64,000 bases of DNA from Vicia villosa (taxonomy: Eukaryota; Streptophyta; Magnoliopsida; Fabales; Fabaceae): NCBI RefSeq assembly GCF_029867415.1, contig NC_081184.1, forward strand, positions 77,598,364-77,662,363, in the 5' to 3' direction. Numbering within the stretch: the stretch's first letter is position 1; every line of letters starts with the position of its first letter. Both the position numbers and the translations under genes were made by a program. Of the stretch, positions 33,616 through 43,182 are shown in pieces. The notes beneath the pieces are model-generated. The model did not search any database, had not been told where the DNA came from, and was given only the letters and a program-made list of their open reading frames with translations.

Positions 33616-36600
33616 GGATTGGGGTCCGAAACCCTTTAAATTTTTTCTTGTTGGACAAAACATGATGAGTTCCTCTCCTTTACGGAAGCTAAGTGGAAGG
33701 ATTTTAATATGCATGGAAAGGCAATTTACTCGTTTAAGGAAAAATTGAAGATGTTGAGGGGGAGTTGAGGGAATGGAATAAGGAGGTCTATGGCTATCTT
33801 GATCTAGAGGTTAATGAAGCGGTGGATGATTTGAACAATTTGGATGTTTTGGCGGCGGAGGGGGGGCTTTTAAATTTAGGGGAGTTGGCTTCGAAGAGGT
33901 TTGCGGCTTCTTCTAAGGTGTGGGAAGTGGTGAGAAAAAAGGAAGGAATTCTTCGTCAAAAGGCAAGGGTGTTGTGGCTTGAGGAGGGAGACTCTAATTC
34001 GAAATTCTTTCATAAAATGGTTAAAATCCGAAATAGGAGGAATTCTATTTTGGGTTTACAATCTTCAAGGGGTTGGATTGATAATGTGGATGAGGTTAAA
34101 GAGGATGTCAAGAGACACTTTGTTGAAAGATTTTCGGAATCTATGGACGATAGACCGCTTTTAAATGGCATTCATGTGAACCGGTTGACGGATGAGGAAA
34201 CTTTTTTGTTGGAAACCCCTTTTTTGGAGGAAGAGATTAGGGAGATCATTTGGAATTGTGACGGGGATAAGAGTCCGGGTCCGGACGACTTTACCATGGG
34301 TTTTTATAAGTCTTGTTGGTCTTTTTTAAAGAAGGAGGTGGTGGCGTTTGTAAATGAGTTCCACTCTTGTTCCGTGCTCCCTAAAGCGGTTACCGCTTCT
34401 TTTCTATCTTTGATACCTAAGGTTGATAATCCGACGTCTCTTGATGATTACCGGCCAATTTTCCTTATCTCTAGTATGTATAGGATTTTGGCAAAGTTGT
34501 TGGCGTCAAGATTAAAGGTAGTGGTAGATAAACTTGTATCTAAATGTCAATCCACCTTTATCCCGGGTAGAAATATGTTGGATGGGGTTCTTGTGTTGAA
34601 TGAGTTGATTGATTATTCGAAGAGGACTAAAAAGAGTTGTATGATGGTTAAGGTGGACTTTGAGAAAGCTTATGATTGTGTGTCGTGGAATTTTCTTAGA
34701 GATTTGCTTAGGAGAATGGGGTTTGGTGATCGGTGGAGGAGTTGGATTGAAGCGCTTGTGTTTAATAGTTCAATGTCTATTCTTGTCAATGGTAGTCCTA
34801 CCGGCAATTTTGAGGTGTCTAGAGGCTTACGTCAAGGAGACCCCCTTTCTCCTTTTCTTTTTCTTTTGGTGGCGGAAGGACTAGCGGGTATGGTTAAAGT
34901 GGCAGCTTCTTTGGGAGAGTTCAAGGGTTTTCACTTGGATTCAAATTCTAAATTGGAAATCCTTCAATTTGCGGATGATACCGTTCTTACTGGAGAGGAC
35001 TCTTGGACTAATTTATGGACCTTTAAAGCTATTCTTAGAGGTTTTGAGCTTGCTTCGGGTCTTAAAGTTAATTTATTTAAGAGTAGGCTCTTTGGTGTTA
35101 ATCTCGATTCGGAGTTTATCCAAGCGGCATCATCCTTTCTTTGTTGTGACATTGATTCTTCGGCCTTTGTTTTTCTTGGGATTCCGGTAGGGGTTAATCC
35201 GAGGAGGTGTGCGGTTTGGAGACCTATTGTAGATAAACTCAAGAGGAAACTCGGAGGGTGGCACCGCAAACACCTATCCATTGGAGGAAGAGTGGTTTTA
35301 TTGAATTCTATTTTGTCTAGCATTCCGATTTTTATGTTCTCTTTCTACAAGGCACCGAAGTCTATTATCAAACAGATTATTTCAATTCAACGTTCCTTCC
35401 TTTGGGGGAGTGGTGAGGAGAAGAAGAAGATTAGTTGGATTAGTTGGGATAAGGTGTGCAAACCGGAGTTAAAAGGGAGGCTTGGTGTGAAACATTGTGG
35501 GAGTTTCAATTTGGCTTTATTGAGCAAGTGGAAGTGGCGGATCTTGAAGGACGAGAATTTTTTATGGACTAACTTTCTTTCTTGTAGGTATGGAGATATT
35601 AAAAGAGCGATGCTTCGAGAACCTTCCTTTAATTCTAGGAGCAAGGTTTCTTTATGGTGGAGGGATCTTTGTTCCGAAGGAACGCTTTCTTCCAACAATT
35701 CATCAAATTGGTTCAAAGATTCAATTTCTTGCAAACTTGGAGCGGGTAATATATTTGAATTTTGGCTTGATCCTTGGTTGGGAAATACTCCTTTTAGTAT
35801 TCTTTTCCCGGATTTATTTTGCATGGTGGTTGATATTCATTGTAAAGTGGCGGAGCTAGGCGATTGGATTGGTGATTCGTGGGTTTGGAAGCCGCTTTTT
35901 CCGGGGATTTACCTTCATGGGGCAGCCGCGGCTCAACGGGATTATTTAGTCTCTCTACTTCTTCCGGTGTCCCCTCTTGGTGAAGAAGTGGATAAGTTTG
36001 TGTGGTGGAGGGATGTTTCCGGTTTTTCGGTAAGTAATGCTTATAATGCGCTTGTTTTGTGTTTATTTCCGGAACCCGATGGGAATTCTTCTATTTCATC
36101 TACATCTTCTTCTTCTATGTCTTTGGTTTTTTCCCGTTTATGGAAAACGAAAGTGCCTAGCAAGATTCATCTCTTTGGATGGAGGTTGTTATGGAATAGG
36201 CTCCCCACAAAGTCGGAATTGGTTAAGCGAAATATTGTTGCTTTAAATGGGATGGTGCTTTGTCCGTTGTGTTTGGAAGTTGATGAAGATTTAGGGCATC
36301 TCTTTCTATTATGTAGGATCACTTCTCTTTGGTGGAACCGATTATGTTTGTGGCTTCGATTGCCTTTTGTTGGATTTACTACTTCGATTATTGATCATTT
36401 TCTTTGGTTGGAGGGTGCTTGTAAATCGACTTTTTCTTTGGATATAGGTTGGTTTTTTGGATTGATTTTTTGTTGGGTAGTTTGGAAGTGTAGGAATGAT
36501 ATTATTTTCAATAATCTTGTTTTGTCTTCCTTTGATGGTTTGGGTTTGATCAAGTTGATCTCTTGGGAGTGGTTGGTTGTCTTCTACAAAGGGGATGTTA

Positions 36601-36756
36601 AGGGTGTTTGGGAAGAGTGGTGTATTGATCCTAGGCTAGTGCTTTGTTGATTGATTTGTAGAGTTGTGGCCTCTTTTTAGTGTTCTTGTTGTAATTTTGG
36701 GTTATAGCACCCCTAGTGCTATTTATTGAATCCCTTTTGCTTAAAAACAAAAAAAA
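33616..36756 (+). mobile_element. 5'-truncated plant LINE (L1 clade)
   Basis: Flanked by a perfect 15-bp target-site duplication ACAAAAGTCCACTTT (33601-33615 and 36757-36771), with an A-rich tail (TTAAAAACAAAAAAAA) before the right copy. The 5' end, including ORF1 and the apurinic endonuclease, is missing, as usual for target-primed reverse transcription. The remaining 3.1 kb encodes RT and the C-terminal zinc-finger region. A perfect TSD and one long open frame indicate a fairly young insertion. Confidence 0.92.
33765..36650 (+). pseudogene. LINE reverse transcriptase (ORF2, 5'-truncated)
   Basis: 961 open codons with no natural Met start; the frame opens at a TTG inside the protein (LREWNKEVYG). 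Just upstream the same protein continues in another frame (33710-33763), so a one-base change lies near 33755-33764. An RT fingers/palm region follows with SPGPDDFTMGFYKSCW, the DYRPI motif, FIPGRNMLDG, MVKVDFEKAYD and RQGDPLSPFLF. The catalytic motif FADDT lies at about plus 34968-34982. The C-terminal half is the LINE thumb/linker and ends in the plant zinc-binding RT domain (WKTKVPSKIHLFGWRLL, then CPLCLEVDEDLGHLFLLC). The missing endonuclease makes it non-autonomous. The open frame after truncation shows that it is recent. Confidence 0.9.
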
Positions 36757-36771
36757 ACAAAAGTCCACTTT

Positions 36772-38561
36772 TCAATACTTGGAAAAAAGCGTTTTGGGAG
36801 CATATCATTAATTATTATTTTTTAACTTCCAACTACTATTATTATGATGCAGATCTATTGAGTAGGCTCATATGCTCATACTGTTTACTTCTATCTACAC
36901 GTTTCCAAAACATCTCAATGCAAATAACCATTAAATAATCAACATATATTCCAAATTCCAAATCCTCATGTTAACTCAAAAGATTTTGTATTCAACACTT
37001 AATAAAGTTTTTTTAGGTTTCCAATAATACATTTATTTTTCTTTTATTTGAAAGCATAAAGTTAAAACTTTTGCATAACTTTATTAAATCCAACTTATTT
37101 ATAAATAAACAACCTAAAACCATAGGAGGTATGAATATCAAATTCAAGACATGGGCTTAATTTCTTCCAATTCACATCCATTTTTACTTAATAAATTAGT
37201 GATATTTTTGTATAATGAAATCATTTATATTCTATTAAGTAGAATGAAATCTTTTTGAGTCATATCTTATTTATTTCATTAATCAATATATTCTTTCCAT
37301 TCAATTTATTTTATTATATATTAAATTAGAGGTCTATTTTATACATTTCCTACAAAAATATTTATGGTAATAGTTCGGAAAAAAAATTTATGAATTTTTT
37401 TTATGATCCAAATATTTTTATTAAGATAAATAGAAGATATTTATGGTAATAATTCGTACATATTTTTTGACGGGCCGACAAAATATTGATTAGATATTAG
37501 AGATCATATGTTTAATGACTTCTAAATTACTATATAACACGATCTCTTCGTTCCCAAAATAAATAAATAAATAGAAACACACAATTCAACATCTCTCTTC
37601 TCTTTAAGTTCATGAAAATAAAAGATTTGAATGTAACATTTTTTTAATAGGACATGAAGAATATTTTTTAATTATAAGTATTTAATAGTTATAAATTATT
37701 AGGAAATTAAATTATAATTAGGGACATAAAAATTTAAAATTGGGATTAGATTTTTCTCACTTAAAAACGGAAGGATGAGATTTCAGTTTAAAATTGAGAT
37801 TAAAAATTTCTCACGTAAAAATTAATTAATTTACTTACCAAATTCGATTTTATTTTATTTTTTATAATTTACTTATCACATTCAATTTTTCAAAAAAAAT
37901 TCTTTTAATTTTTCAACCATTGTTATTTATACAACTTAACTATGTTTAAATTTATTTTATATTAGATGATAAAATCATATAATATCAACATAATCTATAA
38001 ATTTACAATACAGAAGAATTTAAAAATTATAGTCATGCTCGATGGGCCAAACCTATTTTTCGGACAGGCCGACAAAATATTTACTTAAATTGAACATATA
38101 TTAGAGATCATATGTTTAATAACCTCTGAATTACTATAGCATATAACTTCTAAATTATTGCACAAATTTAACAAACATAATATTATTTAATTTATTCAAT
38201 CTAATCAAATTATTAAACCAATATGTGTTTTTGGTATATAATATATTTTATTTTATAATATTTGTTAATAGAAATTGTAAAATTAAAATTATAAACAATT
38301 ATAAAAATTACAGGCATGTCCGACGGGACAAACCTGTTTTTCTACCATATATTTAATTTAATAGAAATTAACAAATCTATATATATCCTGACAACTACTG
38401 CAACTTAATAAATTAAATTAATATTTTTATGACAATCAATATTGACATTTTTTCTGTTAATTCGTATAAATTAATATACATTTTTAATTATAACTATATA
38501 ATATTTATTTAATATTCATCGACTTTACGTGACCCGTGTGAATGCACGGGTACTTTACTAG
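36772..38561 (+). mobile_element. Helitron-like element or fragment with classic 3' end
   Basis: Ends in hairpin CCCGTGTGAATGCACGGG (38533-38550, six-bp arms) followed 11 bp later by CTAG (38558-38561) and a T, the standard Helitron terminus. The body is A/T-rich and lacks Rep/helicase coding, so it is a non-autonomous type. Two internal direct repeats are visible: a GGGCCGACAAAATATT...GATCATATGTTTAAT unit at about 37468-37540 and 38070-38140, and a CATG(T/C)(C/T)CGA(C/T)GGG(A/C)CAAACCT unit near 38033 and 38313. The 5' TC end was not located, so the left boundary is arbitrary. Confidence 0.6.
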
Positions 38562-39131
38562 TGATCGTACCTGATCAGAAGAATCGTCGTAGGCTGCTCG
38601 GACTGGATCTTCTAGGAAGGAGGAGGGGGGTGTACCTGCAAGGTACTCCAATGCCAAAGTAAGTTGACGAGCAAAGGAGCGCAAGTACTAGCTAAAAGTG
38701 AGTAAGAAGTGAATACCTGACCCTCTAGTCAAAGAGGGTATATATAGCCCCCAGCGCTGGGCCATGATCTCGCTATTGGGTTGGATTCCCAAGCCCAACT
38801 AGGAGACTGCCAGGTTTCCTGAGCGGAAATATCGGAGGTGCGTGTACGCCCTCTGTCCTGGTTAACCACTCCGAAGTCCAAGGGGAGACGCGGTCTTTTA
38901 GGAGCCACGTGGGATCCGAGTTATTCGGAGGGTTGAATATGAAGGAACCCTGCGCGGAGCAGGGTCCTCGGCAATGAAGATGTCCGGGGAGTGTTAGTGC
39001 CGAGCATGGTTATATGCTCCGGGCAGCCGGGTGCGTCCAAGGCGTGTAGGAGGGCCATGGAAGAACGTGGGCCTCTGAGGCTTACTGGGCCAAAAACTGT
39101 ATTGGGCCTAACCTTGGCCCAGTCCAGAACA
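38562..39131 (-). repeat. 3' LTR of Tat-lineage element
   Basis: 570 bp. On the minus strand it starts TGTTCTGGACTGGG after a polypurine tract and ends ACGATCA. A minus-strand TATA (CTATATATACC, plus about 38739-38749) is central. Its left edge coincides with the Helitron terminus; the flanking five bases ACTAG would be the TSD. The other LTR is beyond the window because the Ogre element is inserted in this element. Confidence 0.75.
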
Positions 39132-39144
39132 GGAGCCCCCCAAG
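39132..39144 (-). other. Polypurine tract of Tat-lineage element
   Basis: The plus strand reads GGAGCCCCCCAAG, so the minus strand has CTTGGGGGGCTCC next to the LTR start. It fixes the inner LTR boundary. Confidence 0.75.
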
Positions 39145-39379
39145 TCGGAGTTTTCTGGTCAAGAAGCTGTGACTTTATCTTATGCTCGGACCCATGTCCT
39201 CGGAAATGCTCGGTGAGATGGCCCCTCGTCATCTAGATGTGCTCGGAGGAACATCCTGTGGAGGGCGAAACGTCGCGCGTGGGTGACACGCGCTGACGTG
39301 GCATAGGTAATGATGACCTAGGGTCTAGGAGGCGGCGCTTGTCAGGAGAGGTAACGCTTCGCCTTCCGAGCCTTTTCCC
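39145..39379. other. Spacer between PPT and antisense gene promoter
   Basis: G/C-rich, containing repeated CTCGG words typical of this element. It is probably 3' untranslated sequence on the minus strand and upstream promoter on the plus strand. No ORF. Confidence 0.5.
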
Positions 39380-39386
39380 TATAAAA
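39380..39386 (+). promoter_or_regulatory. TATA box of the antisense gene
   Basis: CCCTATAAAAGGGGG on the plus strand, a strong TATA box about 147 bp upstream of the first ATG. No other ATG occurs between it and the gene start, which supports the chosen start. It points opposite to the retroelement's own transcription. Confidence 0.7.
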
Positions 39387-39532
39387 GGGGGCGAATTCTC
39401 TCATTTGGAAGTTTTCCTCTCTCTGTTTACCTGCTCGGATTCAGTCAAGAGTTCCTCGGAGAATAGTCTTCTAGCTTGTTCATCATACCAAGGTCGTCAC
39501 CTACCGGAGAATTCCCCCCGGTCATCATCATC

Positions 39533-41821
39533 ATGTCTATAAGTAAGTCCGTTTCGCTCGTCGTTGCTTTACTATTTTTCATAGGATTTGTGTGTTTTGC
39601 TTTCGTGGCCTTCGTCACCAGCGTCTTCCCCAGGTTATCTAAGCGATGCCCGGGGGTTAGTGTGGGTTGGTGGACCGGAGGATGTTGGCGTTAAACTGTT
39701 TAGATAAGTTTTTCCGTTGTCGTGTCATTTGTGAGTCCTCGGCTGATGAGCGTTTTTCCTCGATGGGGGTTTAGCCGGGGGCTCCGCTGCTCCTGCTCTA
39801 CCCTTTCGCTTGTATTGCGGTGGAAGGGTGGATTTGATGAACCGTCGAATTCACATTTTCCCTTCTGCATGCAGGTGGATCTGATTCGAGCGCTAGTTCG
39901 GAGTCTGGCTCGGAATCTGACTCGTGGAGGAGTGAGTCGGATGATTCGACGGCCACTAGCTCTGAGGTTGAGATCATCGAGGATCAAAACGCGCCCTCTC
40001 CGGTGGGTCATGACCATGTTGATTCCCCGGGTTCGGATGCCGAGGGAGGGGTTTCCCCCATGCCTTTGTTTAGTTACGAGTGTACGGTTGCGCTCGACTG
40101 GATAGCCGATGAAGCCTTGACGGTCGTTTCTCGGTATACTGAGTCTTTGGATGGGGCCTTCAGAGAAATTGAGATCTTGGGGGAGGGTGAAGCGCCGAAT
40201 TACCAAGTGGTTTGCCCGTCTCAAGACGAGCGCATATGCTCTCGGTTCAATGGGGACGGCTTTGCAATGTACGAATACGTGTTCAAGGAGCTCGGCTTCC
40301 GATTACCTTTCTCCGACTTTCAGAAATCGATGATGGCATTTCTAGGTTTGGCGCCGTCCCAATTGCATCCGAATGCCTTTGGTTTTATGCGAGCATTCGA
40401 GATCGTTTGTAATTATTTGGGGATTGGCGCTACGACCGCATTGTTCGGCCGGTGTTTCCGTGTCCAAAGGCAGGCGGCAGACGGGCGATATAGCTGGGTC
40501 TCGTTCAGAAATGCCGAGCGAAAGCTCTTCGGGATGTACACTGATTCCGTGAAAGGCTTCAAGGATCGGTATTTTGTTGTCCGGCCGATCAGCCGAACGG
40601 CCTACTCGGAGGTGTCGGATCTCGTGGTCCTTCGTGATGACGACGGGGAGGTGTTAAGGGGTGAGGACGGACAGGTGGCGAGGGAATTCTGCACAAGGTT
40701 CCCGTTTTTCTGGTGGAAGGGTCACTTCTCTTCTCCTCCTAAACATTATGTTTGGGAGGATGGGGACCTGGACGAGCAGGATACAGAGTCTTATTCGGTC
40801 CTATGCAAGTACGTAGAGAGCTTCACTATGTCCCAGTGGGTGACGAAGAACGGGACTCCCGTATTGGACGAGAACGGTGTGCAGGTCGTGGAGCAGCGGT
40901 CCATTAATACCAAGGCTTTGTTGTCTTGTCGAACTCCCGAGGAGACTCGGGCGTTGTTAGGTCGTGTCCCTTCGCTCTTCTTTTCCCCTTCTGTCCAGTG
41001 TTTTTGCTAACTTGTTTTACATTTTCTTTGCAGATGCTATGCCGGAGAAGGAGGACACGGTCCTTAAGATGGCTCTGGATGCGAAGAGGAATCAAAAGAA
41101 GAAGAGTCGGAGTGCTGGTGCCGGGGAGCATTCGGCTTCGGCAGGTTCTCCTCGGGTGAACATAGATGAGAGGTCTCCCAAGAGAGGACGTCACGAGCCG
41201 TCGAACCTGAATTCCGAGCGGGCCTTCGTCTTTCCGCCCTGCTACAAGGACGGAGGTTACTTTGAGAAGTTCCCCCTGGTCACCTCTCCGGACGAAGCTC
41301 GTCGGATCGGTGAGATGGACTCCCCGTCTCTTCAGAAGCAGCTGGCGTGCGACAGTGCCGCCGTGATGAGGGTCCTGGGAATGGCCCAAGCGTTAGCCAA
41401 TGGCGGTTCGGGTTCGGCCGAGGCTCTGAAGAAGGCGGAAGCGGCCAAGAAGGTTGCCGAGGAGAAGATGAAGATCACGGAGACCGACCGTAAGGAGCTG
41501 AAGAAGAAGATCGACGTGGCTCTGAAGCAGAGGGACGGGGAGATTGCGGAGTTGAAGAAAAAGCTCGGAGACTCTCAGCTTGAGTGGGCTCCTTCGGCGG
41601 ACGAATCGCCGGACGTGGCTGCTTTGAAGTCTAGGGCTGAGTTCGTGGAGAAGGTAGATAGCCTGAAGATAAGCCTGGCCGACATGGCTGAAGTCGGGTT
41701 CGAGCGTGCCGTTCGTCAGCTGAGGCTTCTGAACCCTGGTTTGAAGGAGGACAATATCGGCCTCTCTTCGAAGATTGTGGACGGCGTGCTGGTGCCCGAG
41801 TCTCCTGAGAGTGAAGAGTAG
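39533..41821 (+). CDS. Three-exon antisense gene inside Tat-lineage element
   Basis: This gene is on the plus strand between the pol and 3' LTR of a minus-strand element. Model: exon 1 39533-39542, intron 39543-39874 (GTAAGT...GCAG), exon 2 39875-40960, intron 40961-41033 (GT...TTTGCAG), exon 3 41034-41821. Lengths 10+1086+788 give 1884 nt, 627 residues plus stop, with both junctions in frame and no internal stop. After a Ser/Glu-rich N-terminus, exon 2 encodes a globular domain (SRFNGDGFAMYEYVFKELGF, FSDFQKSMMAFLG, MRAFEIVCNYLGI) that I recognise as the 'putative gypsy type transposon' family (Transposase_28). Exon 3 ends in a Lys/Glu/Ala-rich coiled coil (about residues 490-560). The molecular function is unknown. 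Antisense genes in this position are known from Grande-type Tat elements. It is fully intact while the element's pol is frameshifted. Confidence 0.8.
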
Positions 41822-42554
41822 ATAGTGTGGTCCCGGGCCTGCGTGCCTGTGTTCTTCGGCCTGCGTGCCATTTTATTTTTGTTGGGTTATGCCCGGATTA
41901 CTTTTGGGGGCCTGCGTGCCCGGTATTTTGTTTGTAACCTTTGGATATCGCCGGCCAATTTGGTCGGCAGCTTTAATGTTTTATAGCTTTGCCTGCCTAT
42001 ATTCGTTTATTTGCACCTTTAAAGTATTATCGTTGTATGCTCGTATTTTGATAACTCTTCTGTAGTGCTCGTAAACCGAGGTGTTTCCTCCATACTTAGG
42101 ATATTTTTCGTTTGCAACCGGTTACGCTCGGGTATGCCGGGGATGTATTTCGTGTTTGGCAACTGCTGATTTATACTCGTATGCTCCGAGGAGTTACCTC
42201 TATGCTTGCGATATTACTCGTTTTTATGGACTATGCTCGGCCAAGAATGATTGCCCGGGCGTGTCGAGTACGGTCCGGGTGCGCAGAGCAGGTGTGCGCT
42301 GTTAGCGAGTACGAGACCATGATTATGGCCAAGTTCTCGCGGCGTGAACGATCCCATCGCGAGCTGGGGTTCTGCCATGCAGGTACTTCCACGGAGGGTC
42401 TAGGTGTAGAGTCTTCCGTGTGGTCGGTTCTCCCAATTTGTGGTTGGATCCGACCGTTGCTGTCGTGGAGTTCTCGGGTTCGTACCTACGACGCGGGTCC
42501 ATGCCCAGTTAGCACCCGTGATGGATACAGGTGTTCGGGGGTGTTAGATCGGGT
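41822..42554 (+). other. 3' flank of antisense gene, with short repeats
   Basis: The likely 3' untranslated region of the plus-strand gene, abutting the pol stop of the minus strand. GGCCTGCGTGCC occurs four times in 41835-41925. Two similar blocks start at 42065 and 42170 (GCTCGTA, then CGAGGNGTTNCCTC and ATATTNNTCGTTT), an imperfect duplication of roughly 105 bp. No gene. Confidence 0.6.
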
Positions 42555-43182
42555 CTAACTGTAATAACGTCTGAGTTTTTCAGCGTTCCAAGGCCGAGCA
42601 AGTTTTACTCCGAGGAGATCCTCGAGGTAGTAGGCGCCGTTCTCGGTTTTATCGTAAACTCGGTACGGGCCTTCCCAGTTTGGGGCTAGTTTTCCCTCGC
42701 GCGAATCCTTCATATTCCTGCGGAGCACTAGGGCGCCGACTTCGAATTCGCGCTTGATAACTTTGGTGTTGTAGCGGAGAGCTATTTGTTGTTTCAATTT
42801 TGCTTCCCGGAGGGAAGATCCTGTGCGGATCTCCTCGACCATGTCGAGCTCCTCTCTCATATCTTCGTCGTTGAGCTCTTCTTCGAGGGGTGACTCGGTG
42901 CGCCGAGAAGGTTCTCGGATTTCCACGGGAATTACGGCTTCGGTGCCGTAGGTTAGTCTAAACGGAGTTTCGCCCGTGCTCGAGTGGGGGGTTGTCCTAT
43001 ATGCCCAAAGCACACTATGTAGTTCTTCGACCCAAGCTTTTTTGGCTTCGCCGAGTCTTTGTTTTAGTCCTCGGAGGATGACTCTGTTAGCTGCCTCGGC
43101 TTGCCCGTTAGTCTGAGGGTGCTCGACCGAGGTGAAGTGTTGCTTCGTGCCGAGCTTGGCCACAAACTCTTCGAATTTTTTG
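42555..43182 (-). pseudogene. pol: Tat integrase, C-terminal part (after frameshift)
   Basis: The end of the Tat-lineage polyprotein in the frame after the shift. Residues of the integrase core after the second Asp are here (HPQTNGQAEAANR with the catalytic Glu, then WAYRTTPHSSTGETPFRLTYG). The C-terminal domain (LVLRRNMKDSREGKLAPNWEGPY, ending KLRRYYS) and a natural stop follow. It was one protein with the upstream segment. The break is near plus 43185-43200, where a short A run on the coding strand is one base longer than the frame requires. Confidence 0.88.

Noticed and set aside
40003..41010. 335-codon single-exon ORF with a GTG start as the antisense gene
   Set aside because: The upstream frame is open and joins in frame to an ATG exon by a GTAAGT intron. 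The 3' end of this ORF reads into a second intron. The spliced model explains both ends.
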